DNA from: Actinomycetota bacterium
Lineage (GTDB): Bacteria; Actinomycetota; Thermoleophilia; Solirubrobacterales; 70-9
Assembly (NCBI GenBank): GCA_005885405.1
Contig: VAYN01000012.1
Span: 138,553-202,552 of the forward strand
Direction of reading: 5' to 3'
DNA: 64,000 bases
Both the position numbers and the translations under genes were made by a program. Under the pieces are notes generated by a model. It did not search any database, had not been told where the DNA came from, and was given only the letters and a program-made list of their open reading frames with translations. Shown here piece after piece: positions 16,717 to 23,903 of the stretch (positions within the stretch are counted from its first letter, which is position 1; each line of letters begins with the position of its first letter).

Positions 16717-17225
16717 AGACGCATTGGATCGAGGTGGACGATGAGGTAATCGGCGTGATCCGCCGCGCGGCTGAGGCGTTCACCGATTCTCCCAATGACG
16801 CTCTCCGCAAAATGTTCGAGCTTGGTCCGGCGGCGTTATCCACCTGTGCTGAGCGCCCGATCTCCCGGCGTCCGCGCCCCGGCTGGAGGAAGAGCCGGGC
16901 AGCGGACGGGGAGTTGGTTCCGCAGTCCGAGTACGAGCTGCCGGTCCTCCGCGCCCTATCGCAGCTAGGCGGCGCGGCGCCAGCCTGGCAGGTTGTAGAA
17001 GCCGTTAAGCCCATGCTGGCCGACCGGCTCGGGGCGGCGGATTTCGGCCGGATGGCTAACGGCGAGGAGCGCTGGGAAAATCGCGCCCGCTTCGCTCGGC
17101 TGAGGGCGGTTGAACGTGGATTCCTGCGATCCGATTCTCGCCGCGGCATTTGGGAGCTGACCGATGAGGGCATCGCGCGTCTAGGCGAGCTTGAGGCCGA
17201 TCAGCAGAAGGCGAGGCCAGAATGA
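16713..17225 (+). CDS. SeqA-N-like plus Mrr_N-like winged-helix DNA-binding protein (second copy)
   Basis: The 170-aa protein repeats the architecture of the 15923 product. It begins MKTHWIEVDDEVIGVIRR with DSPNDALRKMF, very like SeqA_N, then a basic linker (SRRPRPGWRKSR), then YELPVLRALSQLGG ... FARLRAVERGFLRSDS and GIWELTDEGIARL, the Mrr_N-type winged helix. YELPxLRAL is nearly identical to the integrase tail, so all three share a domain origin. It overlaps both neighbours by 4 bp. Confidence 0.68.
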   Translation: MKTHWIEVDDEVIGVIRRAAEAFTDSPNDALRKMFELGPAALSTCAERPISRRPRPGWRKSRAADGELVPQSEYELPVLRALSQLGGAAPAWQVVEAVKPMLADRLGAADFGRMANGEERWENRARFARLRAVERGFLRSDSRRGIWELTDEGIARLGELEADQQKARPE

Positions 17226-17548
17226 GCGCGACCGCCGTCGGCCTCGCAATTCTCGGCCTACTTGGCTTGTGGGTCTTCGGCGGGTTCGCGCTCCGTCTCG
17301 CCGGGGTCCTGGTCTTCATCAGCGGGGCGGTGTCGACCGCGAGCGGCCACGCGGGCGGCATCATCGCCGCCGCCCTCGGAGTCGTCACTTGGCTGGCTGG
17401 TCATTGGCACTACGCCCTCCGGCATCAGGAATACAAGAGCCCGCTCGCCCGGCACCTGTTTTCGCGGTGGCCGCTTGCCTGGCTGGACCCGACCCGAGAT
17501 TGGTCGGTGCCGGTCGAGCGCGGCGACGGGAGGCGGTGGTCGCGGTGA
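17222..17548 (+). CDS. Small membrane protein
   Basis: The 108-aa product has two or three hydrophobic segments (VGLAILGLLGLWVFGGFALRLAGVLVFI; GGIIAAALGVVTWLAGHW) and a soluble basic C-terminus with Trp-rich LFSRWPLAWLDPTRDW. The ATG overlaps the previous stop. No family is recognised. Its place in the operon suggests an element-borne membrane protein of unknown role. Confidence 0.55.
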   Translation: MSATAVGLAILGLLGLWVFGGFALRLAGVLVFISGAVSTASGHAGGIIAAALGVVTWLAGHWHYALRHQEYKSPLARHLFSRWPLAWLDPTRDWSVPVERGDGRRWSR

Positions 17549-17601
17549 CGGGCGCCGGTTCCCCCAACGCTTTCAGTCAAGGCAACCCGAAGGAGGCGGC
17601 C

Positions 17602-18195
17602 ATGCTCGCTGCAACCGATCCCGCCACGATGAAGCTAGACGAGAAGATCGCGCCGATTGATCTCTCAACCGAAACCGCGGTCGCGGAATGGTTCCGCGCG
17701 CTGCTGGCGCGGGGGGTCAACTTCCACCCCAAGGAGAGTTTCGCCGAGCTGGTCAACGGCGAGACCGGGCGCCCGCTATTCGGCGCTGAGGATGCTGAGC
17801 GCCTCGATGCCCTGATGGGGATCGCTTACGAGGTCTGTGATCCGTGCGCCCTGGCGGTGCGGCTGGTTCGGGGAACGGATACCGATCCGGCGAGGCCATG
17901 TGGCGACGACTCGCCGCCCGCGATGAGGGAATCCGAGCAGGGCAGCAAGATCGATGTCACCTTGATTAGGTCATTTCTGCGTTCCGCGCTCGGCGACGAC
18001 GCCGTTATCGACAAGGTGAACAACCTGATCTTTGACGCCGTCGCCGGGGGCGGGTATCACCGAACCGTCGTCGCTGAGTCACTGCCCGGCTACATCAACG
18101 AGATCCTCAACACCGCAACCGAGGCTGATTGGCAGGCGGTTGCCGACGATCTCCTCGCTGAGGGGCACGAACTACTTAGTGAGGGCGGTGGTTGA
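17602..18195 (+). CDS. Unknown protein of the integrative element
   Basis: The ATG at 17602 has a strong Shine-Dalgarno (AAGGAGG, about 7 nt upstream), so I prefer it to the in-frame GTG at 17544 and the longer track ORF. The 197-aa protein has an N-terminal half (TAVAEWFRALLARGVNFHPKE ... LFGAEDAERLDALM) and a C-terminal helical half (VTLIRSFLRSALGDDAVIDKV; WQAVADDLLAEGHELL) that resembles the 16414 product. No function recognised. Confidence 0.55.
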   Translation: MLAATDPATMKLDEKIAPIDLSTETAVAEWFRALLARGVNFHPKESFAELVNGETGRPLFGAEDAERLDALMGIAYEVCDPCALAVRLVRGTDTDPARPCGDDSPPAMRESEQGSKIDVTLIRSFLRSALGDDAVIDKVNNLIFDAVAGGGYHRTVVAESLPGYINEILNTATEADWQAVADDLLAEGHELLSEGGG

Positions 18196-18602
18196 TGGAG
18201 CGGTGCCAAATGCGCCCAATCGTCCTCTACGTTCCGACCGGCGGTCGGGCGACCCCGCGGATTCCTCGCGGGGCGGCAATCGTTGCTCAACCGCAGTGCG
18301 GGGCATCCGAGGTCGAGATCTATTTCGAGGGCGTGGGATCGGGGAGGCAACGGCATTTGTGGACGCTGGCTGATCGGGCGCTGTCCGCAAGCGGCCGTCT
18401 GCTGGAGCGTGCGGCGTTCACCGGCTGTCTCCTCGTTCCCCCTGCGGGATTGACCGTCGTCGGGACCGTTAACTTTCCGGCCGGCACGATCGCGCTCACC
18501 GGACCCCACTCAGCGCGGGCCGTTGCAGGCTGGCTCGGCACCGGCCAGCTCGACCCGGCGGAGCTGCGCGAATCGGGAGCATCGTCGCCCGGACCCACAT
18601 AA
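18195..18602 (+). CDS. Small unknown protein, last gene of element operon
   Basis: The ATG at 18195 overlaps the preceding TGA. The 135-aa product is beta-rich (RPIVLYVPTGGRA; GCLLVPPAGLTVVGTVNFPAGTIALTG) with no recognised family. It ends at 18602, convergent with the minus-strand regulator block; the 165 bp between them hold nothing I can support. Confidence 0.5.
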   Translation: MERCQMRPIVLYVPTGGRATPRIPRGAAIVAQPQCGASEVEIYFEGVGSGRQRHLWTLADRALSASGRLLERAAFTGCLLVPPAGLTVVGTVNFPAGTIALTGPHSARAVAGWLGTGQLDPAELRESGASSPGPT

Positions 18603-18767
18603 CGCGCCCCCGCCGCAAGGACCTGTGCAGCACCGCCCTCCGATCACACACCGCCCCGGTGCGTCGTCCGTCCGGGCCACCGCCGCGATACCAGCCGCCC
18701 AGCTGAGCGCCCCGCGTGGCGAGTAGGACCGAGCCGATCTACGGCCGGCTATCGGGTCCCATCGGCA

Positions 18768-19265
18768 TCACCGGAAGCAACCCCGTTCCTGATCGTCGTC
18801 TTCATCCTCTTGCCGGAGACGGCGCTGTCGCTCCGAGATTTCGTGCTCCTGTTGCACCGCACGCTTGAGGCGCTGCTGGAACTCTGGATCAGCCCGCCGT
18901 GCGGCGATGTGCCTTTCGATCGCCGCTCGCGCATCCTCCGAAACGGGTGCATCCTCGGCTCCACCACCACCGATAGGCATCCCGGGGTTCGTCGGCATCC
19001 CCAACAAGCCCTCACCGAATAGCAGCCGTTTGAAATGAAGGGCGGGGCGGCTGGGTTGCAAACAGAATCCGTCGCTAAAGACGAGGCCCTCGTCGTCAAG
19101 CCTGCGGAGGGCGCGGGCGAGAGCGATGCCTCCGGTGAGGGTCTGAGGGTTCGGGAGGAGCCGATTCGCGACGGTCGGCAGCGTCAGCACTTCGGGATGC
19201 TCGCGAAGGACAAGGGCCAAAATGGCAAGCTGCATTTCAAGATCGCATCCGGCCGAAGAAGTCAT
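18768..19265 (-). CDS. Probable small DNA-binding regulator
   Basis: The 165-aa protein has an N-terminal segment that may be a winged helix (LAILALVLREHPEVLTLPTVANRLL ... LARALRRLDDEGLVF) and a charged C-terminal helix (FQQRLKRAVQQEHEISERQRRLRQEDEDDD). Its start overlaps the stop of the upstream XRE gene (4 bp). It closes a five-gene minus-strand block. A regulator is inferred from the fold-like pattern and neighbours. Confidence 0.5.
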   Translation of the reverse strand: MTSSAGCDLEMQLAILALVLREHPEVLTLPTVANRLLPNPQTLTGGIALARALRRLDDEGLVFSDGFCLQPSRPALHFKRLLFGEGLLGMPTNPGMPIGGGGAEDAPVSEDARAAIERHIAARRADPEFQQRLKRAVQQEHEISERQRRLRQEDEDDDQERGCFR

Positions 19266-19576
19266 TGACCCCGGCCCCCTTTCCTAAGTAGAGGGGAGGC
19301 CGGGGATTCGACATAGAAGTCACCGTCAACGTGATAGCCCGCGCGCCACTCCAGCCCGGCGAGAAGTACGCAGGGCGACTGGTTCGTAGCGGCGGCGAGT
19401 TTCAGGATGGTGTCCGCTCGCACCATTCGCTGACCTAGCTCGATGGCGCCGATGGCGGTGCGGGCCATCCCTACGGCGGCGGCCAATTCGCCTTGCGTGA
19501 GAAAGCCCGCCCGGCGCCGGCTCCGCCAGAGGTTCCGGCCGAACCGCTCGCCGAGCGGGGTCAACCTCACGTCCAT
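19262..19576 (-). CDS. XRE-family transcriptional regulator
   Basis: The 104-aa protein has a clear Cro/CI-type helix-turn-helix: FGRNLWRSRRRAGFLTQGELAAAVGMARTAIGAIELGQR, then MVRADTILKLAAATNQSP (about residues 11-67). It overlaps the genes on both sides by a few bases, in one operon with two other XRE proteins. Probably part of the switch controlling the integrative element. Confidence 0.75.
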   Translation of the reverse strand: MDVRLTPLGERFGRNLWRSRRRAGFLTQGELAAAVGMARTAIGAIELGQRMVRADTILKLAAATNQSPCVLLAGLEWRAGYHVDGDFYVESPASPLLRKGGRGQ

Positions 19577-20358
19577 CAGGTCTCACCCCTCCCGGCGATC
19601 CTGCGCACCTCGCGCATCCACTCTTCCCTCGCCGCCCGCCGGGGGGCGGCCACCTTCTCGATGAGGACGGCCAGATCGGAGCCATCACCGTCGAGGGCCT
19701 TGCAGATCTCGCGAAACATGCGGAGGGCTGGGTTGGAGCATTCGGCCTCCTCGAGCTGGGCGATGAAGGCGGCGGTGGTGGGAGCCTTCGAAGCGAGCTG
19801 ATCGCGGGTCAAGCCACGCTCCTCCCGCAGCGCTTTCAAGGCCGCCCCCGCCCGCACCAACCACGATTGATCGGGGGGCTGGTGACGAGGGCCCTCCGGC
19901 GCGTCGTCGCTCAACGCATCGAGGATATCTCGCTCGTGCGGGTCTTCCCCCATTTGTCTGAGGCGGTCCTTAAACCGCTCCCTGCTCTCGTAGCCGACAG
20001 GCGATATTCGGAACCCGCCCGGAAGGTCGAAATCAAGCACCTCGTAGCCGCTCATCTCAGCGATGGCAGGTGGGGTCTCGTAACTTTCATGCCGGGGCGG
20101 GTCCCACCACAGCCAAGCTACGAGCTGGCACGTGCTGACTTCCAGACCTGCGGCCAGCACGAGGATCGTGTCGAGGCGGGGCACCTGCTCGCCGCGTTCG
20201 ATCTTGCTGAGAACTTGGCGCCTCATCCCGATGCGCGCTGCAAGCTCCTGCTGCTGGAGACCGGCTTCGATCCGAAGCCAGACAACATTCGCGCCGAATC
20301 GCTCGCCCATCGTCCACTGTTTCATCACCCAGGCGTCTTCGATGCCGAGGCCGCTCAT
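19576..20358 (-). CDS. Tandem-HTH XRE-family regulator
   Basis: The 260-aa protein carries two XRE helix-turn-helix domains. The first (about 19-75) reads GANVVWLRIEAGLQQQELAARIGMRRQVLSKIERGEQ and PRLDTILVLAAGL. The second (about 170-230) reads ALKALREERGLTRDQLASKA ... AFIAQLEEAECSNPALRMFREICKAL. A linker with a FKDRLRQMGEDPHERDIL helix separates them. Two HTHs in one chain could let a monomer bind a two-site operator. It overlaps both neighbours, as expected for a co-translated regulator cluster. Confidence 0.72.
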   Translation of the reverse strand: MSGLGIEDAWVMKQWTMGERFGANVVWLRIEAGLQQQELAARIGMRRQVLSKIERGEQVPRLDTILVLAAGLEVSTCQLVAWLWWDPPRHESYETPPAIAEMSGYEVLDFDLPGGFRISPVGYESRERFKDRLRQMGEDPHERDILDALSDDAPEGPRHQPPDQSWLVRAGAALKALREERGLTRDQLASKAPTTAAFIAQLEEAECSNPALRMFREICKALDGDGSDLAVLIEKVAAPRRAAREEWMREVRRIAGRGET

Positions 20359-20720
20359 TTCGAGCCCCCCTTCGGGGGCGGGTCAAGCTGGATAGCCAAC
20401 CCCATGAGCAGCTCGCAGGGCTCCGTTTCAAGCGCCCCTCCGAGCCTGACGATGGTGTCGAGCCGCGGGGTCCGGCGGCCCCTCTCCAACAAGCTGATCT
20501 CGCTACGGGTCAGCCCTGCGCGGTCGGCGGCGCCCTCTTGGGAAAGGCCCCGCCCCCGGCGCAGCACTACTAGGTTCTCGGCGAACATGCGCGGGACCTC
20601 CGCGCTCGCCTTGGACTGCGCGATGGTCCGCGGCGGACGCTCCCGCAGACTCGTCACCGCTTCAACCCACTTCGGATCGGGCTCCGGCACGTCGAAACCG
20701 AGATTTAGGTTCAGGTCCAT
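20355..20720 (-). CDS. XRE-family transcriptional regulator
   Basis: The 121-aa protein has an N-terminal unstructured region, then an XRE domain (about 45-105): FAENLVVLRRGRGLSQEGAADRAGLTRSEISLLERGRR, TPRLDTIVRLGGAL. The RxPRLDTI strand is shared with the 19576 product, pointing to local duplication. It overlaps that gene by 4 bp. Confidence 0.72.
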   Translation of the reverse strand: MDLNLNLGFDVPEPDPKWVEAVTSLRERPPRTIAQSKASAEVPRMFAENLVVLRRGRGLSQEGAADRAGLTRSEISLLERGRRTPRLDTIVRLGGALETEPCELLMGLAIQLDPPPKGGSK

Positions 20721-20726
20721 CGCTTC

Positions 20727-21035
20727 TCACGCCCCTTCCTGAAGCTCGGAGAATCGAATCGCCGCCCGGGTTGGGCGCACGGACTCGCCTTCGGGCAGGA
20801 CGGGGTGGAGGAGACCGGCGGCTGCGAGTTCGCGGATTGCCCGCTCATTCGCATCGACCGTCGTGTCGGTCGGCCTACCGCCGGTCATTTCGCGGATCAG
20901 CTCGGCCTTGGTGAGCGTGCTCGGGTGGAGATCGAGCACCTGGCCGAGTACCGCGCGCTCCTGATGATGGTCTTCTTCGTACGTGGTCTGGAACCGCTGA
21001 GTCGTGCCGCGGTCCGTAGGGTTAGAACCAGCCAT
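20727..21035 (-). CDS. Small winged-helix-like regulator
   Basis: I use the ATG at 21035 (MAGSNPTDRGTT); upstream codons in the track ORF cross a large inverted repeat. The 102-aa product reads LGQVLDLHPSTLTKAELIREMTGG, then VDANERAIRELAAAGLLHPV and TRAAIRFSEL, the pattern of a small winged helix resembling the N-terminus of the 18768 product. It is probably the first gene of the minus-strand regulator block. Confidence 0.5.
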   Translation of the reverse strand: MAGSNPTDRGTTQRFQTTYEEDHHQERAVLGQVLDLHPSTLTKAELIREMTGGRPTDTTVDANERAIRELAAAGLLHPVLPEGESVRPTRAAIRFSELQEGA

Positions 21036-21118
21036 TAGGGAGGTACCGCCTTCCTTTTGGTCAGGTCTCCGGCGGCGTTGCCGCGCCGTCCGGAGGCCGC
21101 TTATGTTCTCGTGGGGGT

Positions 21119-21208
21119 GGACGCGATTCCTCGGGGGCCAGAACCGCGGCGGCCGGGTCCCCACCCACCGCCGCGCGGCTCACGCCCGGCCCCCGAGGAA
21201 TCGCGTCC
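21119..21208. repeat. 21-bp perfect inverted repeat with 48-nt spacer
   Basis: Arms at 21119-21139 and 21188-21208 (GGACGCGATTCC...) are perfectly complementary over 21 bp. The spacer has further GC-rich self-complementarity (CCGCGGCGG / CCGCCGCGCGG). It lies 12 nt after the histone-like gene stop and upstream of the regulator block, so it could be a terminator, mRNA structure, or binding site of an element-encoded protein. No T-tract follows on the minus strand. Confidence 0.7.
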
Positions 21209-21220
21209 GAGGGCTGCCGC

Positions 21221-21562
21221 TCAGGCGAGGTCGTATTCCCGCGGCTTCTTGTTGGTCAGCTTCACCTTGCCGGCCTTCTCCAGCCGTTCGAGGCAGTTAG
21301 CGATAGCGCCGGGGGAGCGTTTGATCCCGCGGCCGACGACTCCCGAGGTGGCGGGCAGCTTCGCCCGGTTCCTCTTCATGTAGCCGATCACTAGCCCGTC
21401 GAGTGCCCCGGGGCTGAGGCGGCTGCCGCCGTCGTTTTTGGAGACTTTCGCCCCCGCCGAGGTGCGTTTCGTCTTGGCGCTTTTGCTGCCTTTGCGGGTG
21501 CTGCCGCCGGCCTTGCTTTTGCTGCTTCCGCCGGCCGTGCTTTTGGTTGCGGTGGCGCTCAT
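21221..21562 (-). CDS. Histone-H1-like protein with winged-helix C-terminus
   Basis: The 113-aa protein has about 45 N-terminal residues almost entirely Ala/Ser/Thr/Gly/Lys (STAGGSSKSKAGG; GSKSAKTKR), like Lys-rich tails of actinobacterial and eukaryotic H1-type proteins. A compact domain follows, LSPGALDGLVIGYMKRNRAKLP ... IANCLERLEKAGKVKL, which reads as a winged helix. It should bind DNA non-specifically with its tail and perhaps specifically with its fold. It lies between the inverted repeat and tRNA-Ala, at the edge of the element. Confidence 0.65.
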   Translation of the reverse strand: MSATATKSTAGGSSKSKAGGSTRKGSKSAKTKRTSAGAKVSKNDGGSRLSPGALDGLVIGYMKRNRAKLPATSGVVGRGIKRSPGAIANCLERLEKAGKVKLTNKKPREYDLA

Positions 21563-21746
21563 CCTCGATCTCCTATTTCCGTTGGGGCGTCGCCGTTGCG
21601 ATGCCGGTACGGATGTCTTAGCTCTGGTGGCCGGCCAAAGCGAGCGGAATCAAGGGCAATCGACGCGAATCGCCGCATATCTAGCCCCCATCTGCCAGTT
21701 TCTGCCAGGTAGGGGGCCGATTTTCGGTCTCGGTTTAAACGGATGC

Positions 21747-21780
21747 CGAAACCCGATCTTGCGACATGCAGGGGGTTTCG
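21747..21780 (-). terminator. Putative hairpin after tRNA-Ala(CGC)
   Basis: CGAAACCC and GGGTTTCG form an 8-bp stem with an 18-nt loop just beyond the 3' end of the minus-strand tRNA. It may terminate the tRNA transcript. The stretch 21563-21784 otherwise contains only short repeats (TCTGCCAG twice near 21690-21710) and no gene. Confidence 0.4.
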
Positions 21781-21784
21781 CCGA

Positions 21785-21857
21785 TGGAGCTAGGCGGATT
21801 CGAACCGCCGACCTCCTGGGTGCGATCCAGGCGCTCTGCCAGCTGAGCTATAGCCCC
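21785..21857 (-). tRNA. tRNA-Ala (anticodon CGC)
   Basis: On the minus strand the 73-nt sequence begins GGGGCTATAGCTCAG, has the anticodon arm CCTGG-ATCGCAC-CCAGG (CGC at positions 34-36) and the T arm GGCGGTTCGAATCCGCC, and ends TAGCTCCA with no encoded CCA. Acceptor, D, anticodon and T stems all pair. Its 3' end faces the integrative element, the classic position for tyrosine-integrase insertion. Confidence 0.93.
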
Positions 21858-21965
21858 GGGCTTTGCAGGGCGGAAAGTCGGGCTTTCCGTTCCTCGCGGA
21901 GAGGAAGGATAGCTGCAAGGTCTTAGTATCGGGGCCGTTCGTCCCCTGCTTTGAGGAGATCCCTT

Positions 21966-23777
21966 TTGACTGTCTCGTCGCCTTTAGTTGCCGTTCGCGT
22001 GTTCTTGGCCCTCTGCGCGGTCGTTCTGCTCTCGCTTGTCGTCAAGGTTGGCGCTGCGGATGCGGATGCAATCGGCCCGCAGTTCCCGATCAGCTCGGGC
22101 AACCATCCTTCCGAAGGGCTGCAGGCCGGCTTCCAGGATGAGGTCTTCAACGAGAAGACCGGTCAGTATCTGGTCGTCTACGTCGCCGCGACTACGGCCG
22201 AAACGGATGACATCTACGGCCAGTTCGTCGACGTCAACGGCAACCTCGTCGGCGGCGAGTTCCGGATCTCCACCACCTCGGCCGACCACGGCGAATACAA
22301 CCCCGCCAGCGTCGGTTACGACTCGGAGACCGGGCGCTACCTCGTTGCCTGGGACCGCGACGAAACGGTGCAGGCGCGCGTCCTCAACCCGGACGGCAGC
22401 CCCGTGACCGGCGAAACCCCGATTGCGGCCAAACAGGACGACATTGAGACGGAGGCGATCGCCTACAGCCCCGTCAGCCACGAGTACCTGGTCGCCTGGA
22501 AGGCATTTTCCGATGGTCGCGTCTACGTCCAGCGGTTGAACCAGGACGGCGGTCAGGTCGGCCCTGACGACCAGGTCGTCGGCGGCAGTCCGACGCTGAG
22601 AGTTGACGACGCGCTCGACGTCGCCTACAACGCGACCAGCCTCGAGTACATGGTCGTCTTCAACGCCGAACCCGAAGCCGGCGGCGGCGAGGAGGTCTTC
22701 GGCCAGCGCCTCGACCTTGGAGCGAACCAGATCGGCAAAGACGACTTCCCGATTTCCGAGATGGGCCCCCCGGGCGACGAAAGCACCACCTTCGAAGCTG
22801 CTCCGCCGAGCATCGTCTGGAACTCGAACCTGAACCAGTACCTCGTCGCCTGGCACGGCAACGACGGGGTGCCGCCCTTTGCCACCAACGAGCGCGAGGT
22901 CTTCGGCCAGCTGCTCGCGGCTGACGGGACCCAGATCGGCCCGGACGACTTCCGCATCTCCGACGTTGGCGTTGACGGAGACGCGAAATCCAATGCTTTC
23001 CGCCCGCGGATGGCCTATGACCCGTTCGGCAACCAGTACCTCGTCGTCTGGCACGGCGACGAGATCATCTCGCCGCTGATCGACAACGAGTTCGAGATCT
23101 ACGGTCAGTACCTAGCGGCTGACGGCGCACAAATCGGCAACAACGATTTCCGCATCTCCGACATCCAGCCGGACGGAAACAAAGAATTCTCCGCGAACCG
23201 GCCCCAGGTCGCCTACAACACCGTCACCTGTGACTACCTCGTCAGCTACTTCAGCGGCGAACCGAACAGCACCGACGACGCCGACTCAGCCGTGTTCGGT
23301 CGCCGTGTGGCCGGGTCGGTGTGTCCGGACCGAGCGGCTCCTGTGCTGAGCGCCCTGAAAGTGACTCCGAAGAAGATCGCTTCCGGGATCAAGCTGAAAC
23401 GCCGTAAGGCAACGGCTTCCGCTGCTGCCAAGGCAGCGCCTAAACGGGCAAAAGCTCGCTACACCCTGAGTGAGTCCGCCAATGTTGTCTTCACCGTCGA
23501 GCGCAAGGTCCCCGGCAAGAAAGTGGGCGGTAAATGCCGGAAGCTGAAGAAAGGCGAGAAGCCGGGCGCCCGGCGCTGCGCCCTCTGGGTCAAGACCGGC
23601 AAGAAGCTGGAACAGGGCGCTGTGGCCGGTGCCAACGTCAAGTCGTTCTCGGCCAAATCATTCCGCAAGAAGGGCCTGAAGCCCGGCGCCTACCGCCTCC
23701 TCGCGGTGGCCACCGACGCCGCTGGCAACGTCTCGGGCCTGGCCCTCGCCAGGTTCAACGTCGTCCAGCCGCGCTGA
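21966..23777 (+). CDS. Secreted repeat protein
   Basis: I prefer the TTG at 21966, about 7 nt after GAGGAG, to the upstream TTG. It gives about 603 aa with a signal peptide (VRVFLALCAVVLLSLVVKVGAADA). Residues about 30-440 hold repeats built on YLVVWHGDE ... VFGQxLxADGxQIGxxDFRIS, suggesting a beta-propeller or solenoid. After CPDRAAPVLSALKVTPKK, a Lys/Ala-rich Ig-like domain with LKPGAYRLLAVATDAAGN ends the protein. The role is unknown; it is presumably extracellular or wall-associated. Confidence 0.8.
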   Translation: MTVSSPLVAVRVFLALCAVVLLSLVVKVGAADADAIGPQFPISSGNHPSEGLQAGFQDEVFNEKTGQYLVVYVAATTAETDDIYGQFVDVNGNLVGGEFRISTTSADHGEYNPASVGYDSETGRYLVAWDRDETVQARVLNPDGSPVTGETPIAAKQDDIETEAIAYSPVSHEYLVAWKAFSDGRVYVQRLNQDGGQVGPDDQVVGGSPTLRVDDALDVAYNATSLEYMVVFNAEPEAGGGEEVFGQRLDLGANQIGKDDFPISEMGPPGDESTTFEAAPPSIVWNSNLNQYLVAWHGNDGVPPFATNEREVFGQLLAADGTQIGPDDFRISDVGVDGDAKSNAFRPRMAYDPFGNQYLVVWHGDEIISPLIDNEFEIYGQYLAADGAQIGNNDFRISDIQPDGNKEFSANRPQVAYNTVTCDYLVSYFSGEPNSTDDADSAVFGRRVAGSVCPDRAAPVLSALKVTPKKIASGIKLKRRKATASAAAKAAPKRAKARYTLSESANVVFTVERKVPGKKVGGKCRKLKKGEKPGARRCALWVKTGKKLEQGAVAGANVKSFSAKSFRKKGLKPGAYRLLAVATDAAGNVSGLALARFNVVQPR

Positions 23778-23786
23778 ACCGGCCAA

Positions 23787-23817
23787 AGGGTCCGACCGCT
23801 GTTTCGGCGGTCGGACC
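23787..23817 (+). terminator. Strong hairpin after secreted repeat protein
   Basis: GGGTCCGACCGC and GCGGTCGGACCC pair perfectly (12 bp, 7-nt loop), starting 10 nt after the stop at 23777. No U-tract follows, so it is a likely but non-canonical terminator. Confidence 0.6.
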
Positions 23818-23903
23818 CCGAGGCTGGGAAGTTGCTCGCAGGGCCTCGCACGATCAGGGATAACCGCATAGTCTTTGGCAGCTTCCCCGAGGGAACCTTG
23901 AGC

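Noticed and set aside
13765-21650. Shared CGTCGCCG near the oxidoreductase stub and near 21590 as att cores
   Set aside because: An 8-nt match is expected by chance in this GC-rich sequence, and no N-terminal oxidoreductase fragment lies at the right end.
21951-21965. Track start (TTG at 21951) for the secreted repeat protein
   Set aside because: It overlaps the GAGGAG ribosome site; the TTG at 21966 has correct spacing.
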